Source: Planctomycetia bacterium (GTDB lineage Bacteria > Planctomycetota > Phycisphaerae > Phycisphaerales > SM1A02). Taken from it: a stretch of DNA of 6,264 nucleotides. The stretch's first letter is position 1, and each line of letters starts with the position of its first letter. Positions 5,436-6,264 of the stretch are shown here, piece after piece. A model generated the notes under the pieces. The model saw nothing but the letters and a program-made list of their open reading frames with translations, did not search any database and had not been told where the DNA came from. The DNA lies in contig JAACEA010000005.1 of NCBI GenBank assembly GCA_009936695.1, forward strand, positions 1 to 6,264, given 5' to 3'. The position numbers were made by a program, and so were the translations under genes.

Positions 5436-6264
5436 GTGAAGACCAAATGGGCCAAGCCGACCAAACTCTCGGCACTCCTGAAGAAGCATCGCGTCACCAC
5501 GACGGAGGCGACGTTGCCGGAGGCCGTCTCCCCCGAGGATCCGATCTCGGTCCTGATCCACTCGTGGATGCTGTGGGAGGCGAGCACCGAGCACGCCACC
5601 GCCGCGATGTCCAAGCTGATGGAGGCGCGGGTCGACGTCAACGAGATCCGGGTCTCGCTGCCGCACGAACTCGCGCCGGCGATCGGCAAGCGGTATCCCC
5701 GTCTCGAGGAACGCCTCGGCGGTTTGAAGCGATCCCTGCACGCGATCTACCTCCGCCGGCACGAGATCTCCCTCGACTACGTCCGGGAGAAGGGCAAGCG
5801 GGATGCGAAGGCGGAGATCGAATCGCTCGACGGCATGAATCCGTTCGTCTCGGGCCGACTGCTCAGGCTTTCCTTCGACGTGCATGCGATGCCGGCCGAC
5901 GAACAGTTGTCGCTCCTCTTCCATGAACTGGGCGTGATCGACGAGGTGGTGGAGCATGAGATCCTCGCGAGCTGGCTGGCATCCGCCATCAAGGCCGACG
6001 ACGGGCCGAGCGCCATCGAAGCGCTTCAGGCCGCGGTGGACGCGGCCTGGTCGGACGGCACGATGACCAAGCTCTCACGTCGTCGTCGTAGTGCGAAGCC
6101 GACCGATGCTTCCGAGAAGCCGGCGGCCGCGAAGGTCGAGAAACCCGCCACGGACCCGCCGGAAGTCGTCAAGAAGTCTTCGGCCAGGAAGGCCCCGGTC
6201 AAGAAGACGCCGGCGAAGAAGAAGGCGCCAGTGAAGAAGGCTGCGGCCAAGAAGTCGCCGGCGA
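5436..6264 (+). CDS. Degenerate HhH-GPD (endonuclease III-like) protein with histone H1-like tail, 3' partial
   Basis: The gene runs off the right edge after 276 codons. GTG is chosen as the start because GAGGTG (5425-5430) lies five bases upstream. Residues about 34-207 resemble the endonuclease III fold. LIHSWMLWEASTEHA (40-54) matches the first helix region, where Nth has LIAVLLSAQATD. LDGMNPFVS (131-139) stands at the helix-hairpin-helix LPGVGRKTA, and ADEQ (154-157) at VDTH. The position of the catalytic lysine is Phe137; Asp155 follows exactly 18 residues later, the same gap as Lys120 to Asp138 in E. coli Nth. The protein has no cysteine, so the family's iron-sulfur cluster is absent. 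From about 215 the chain is basic (RRRR at 215-218) and from 246 it is a Lys/Ala/Pro repeat like histone H1 tails. This suggests a DNA-binding protein that has lost lyase activity, or a monofunctional glycosylase. It is probably cotranscribed with rbfA. The fold call is from motif reading only. Confidence 0.6.
   Translation, partial: MKTKWAKPTKLSALLKKHRVTTTEATLPEAVSPEDPISVLIHSWMLWEASTEHATAAMSKLMEARVDVNEIRVSLPHELAPAIGKRYPRLEERLGGLKRSLHAIYLRRHEISLDYVREKGKRDAKAEIESLDGMNPFVSGRLLRLSFDVHAMPADEQLSLLFHELGVIDEVVEHEILASWLASAIKADDGPSAIEALQAAVDAAWSDGTMTKLSRRRRSAKPTDASEKPAAAKVEKPATDPPEVVKKSSARKAPVKKTPAKKKAPVKKAAAKKSPA
6171..6263 (+). repeat. Histone H1-like Lys/Ala/Pro repeat in the last gene
   Basis: Codons for residues 246-276 give KK pairs or triplets spaced by short A/P/V/S/T segments, for example APVKKTPAKKKAPVKK. 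The repeat continues to the window edge, so its full length is not visible. Comparable tails bind DNA non-specifically in bacterial H1-like proteins. The DNA repeat is imperfect, indicating selection for composition rather than a recent duplication. Confidence 0.8.

Noticed and set aside
6026..6250. Reverse-strand frame that looks like a hydrophobic membrane protein
   Set aside because: It is the complement of the lysine-rich H1-like tail; AAG codons read backward give Leu and Phe, producing false hydrophobicity.

Overview
The window is a GC-rich bacterial transcription/translation locus read rightward: nusA (560-1990), infB (2109-4919), rbfA (4929-5420), then a fourth gene from 5436 that runs off the right edge. 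The NusA sequence (short N-terminal domain, KH loops GVRG and GRRG, one C-terminal helix-hairpin-helix-like unit), the alanine-, glycine- and RGG-rich IF2 linker and the histone H1-like lysine tails suggest Planctomycetota, perhaps Phycisphaerae. That placement is inference from recalled family sequences, not a search.

Region 1-559 has no recognisable gene. The first ~180 bases are open in all three forward frames, so the 3' end of an upstream gene cannot be excluded. One reverse frame is also open and has a Shine-Dalgarno-like GAGG before an ATG at 4-2, so a divergent gene may begin at the edge. From about 179 to 545 the sequence is unusually rich in inverted repeats that would fold as RNA hairpins (179-261, 262-291, 359-377, 383-416, 465-484, 525-545). 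The last lies between a good Shine-Dalgarno sequence and the nusA start. This is the best candidate for an undescribed regulatory element here.

The three core genes are a compact form of the classical nusA-infB operon. NusA controls transcript elongation, termination and antitermination. IF2 places initiator tRNA on the ribosome. RbfA matures the 30S subunit. The usual partners rimP (before nusA) and ylxR/ylxQ (between nusA and infB) are not in this window. A 118-base gap with a perfect 8-bp inverted repeat separates nusA from infB. infB and rbfA are tightly coupled, with the rbfA Shine-Dalgarno overlapping the infB stop codon.

The fourth gene sits 15 bases after rbfA with its own Shine-Dalgarno and a GTG start. 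It appears to encode a degenerate endonuclease III-like (HhH-GPD) domain joined to a histone H1-like Lys/Ala/Pro tail. The catalytic lysine position is Phe, the catalytic aspartate is kept at the exact family spacing, and there are no cysteines for an iron-sulfur cluster. This unusual gene and the structured nusA leader deserve the most attention.
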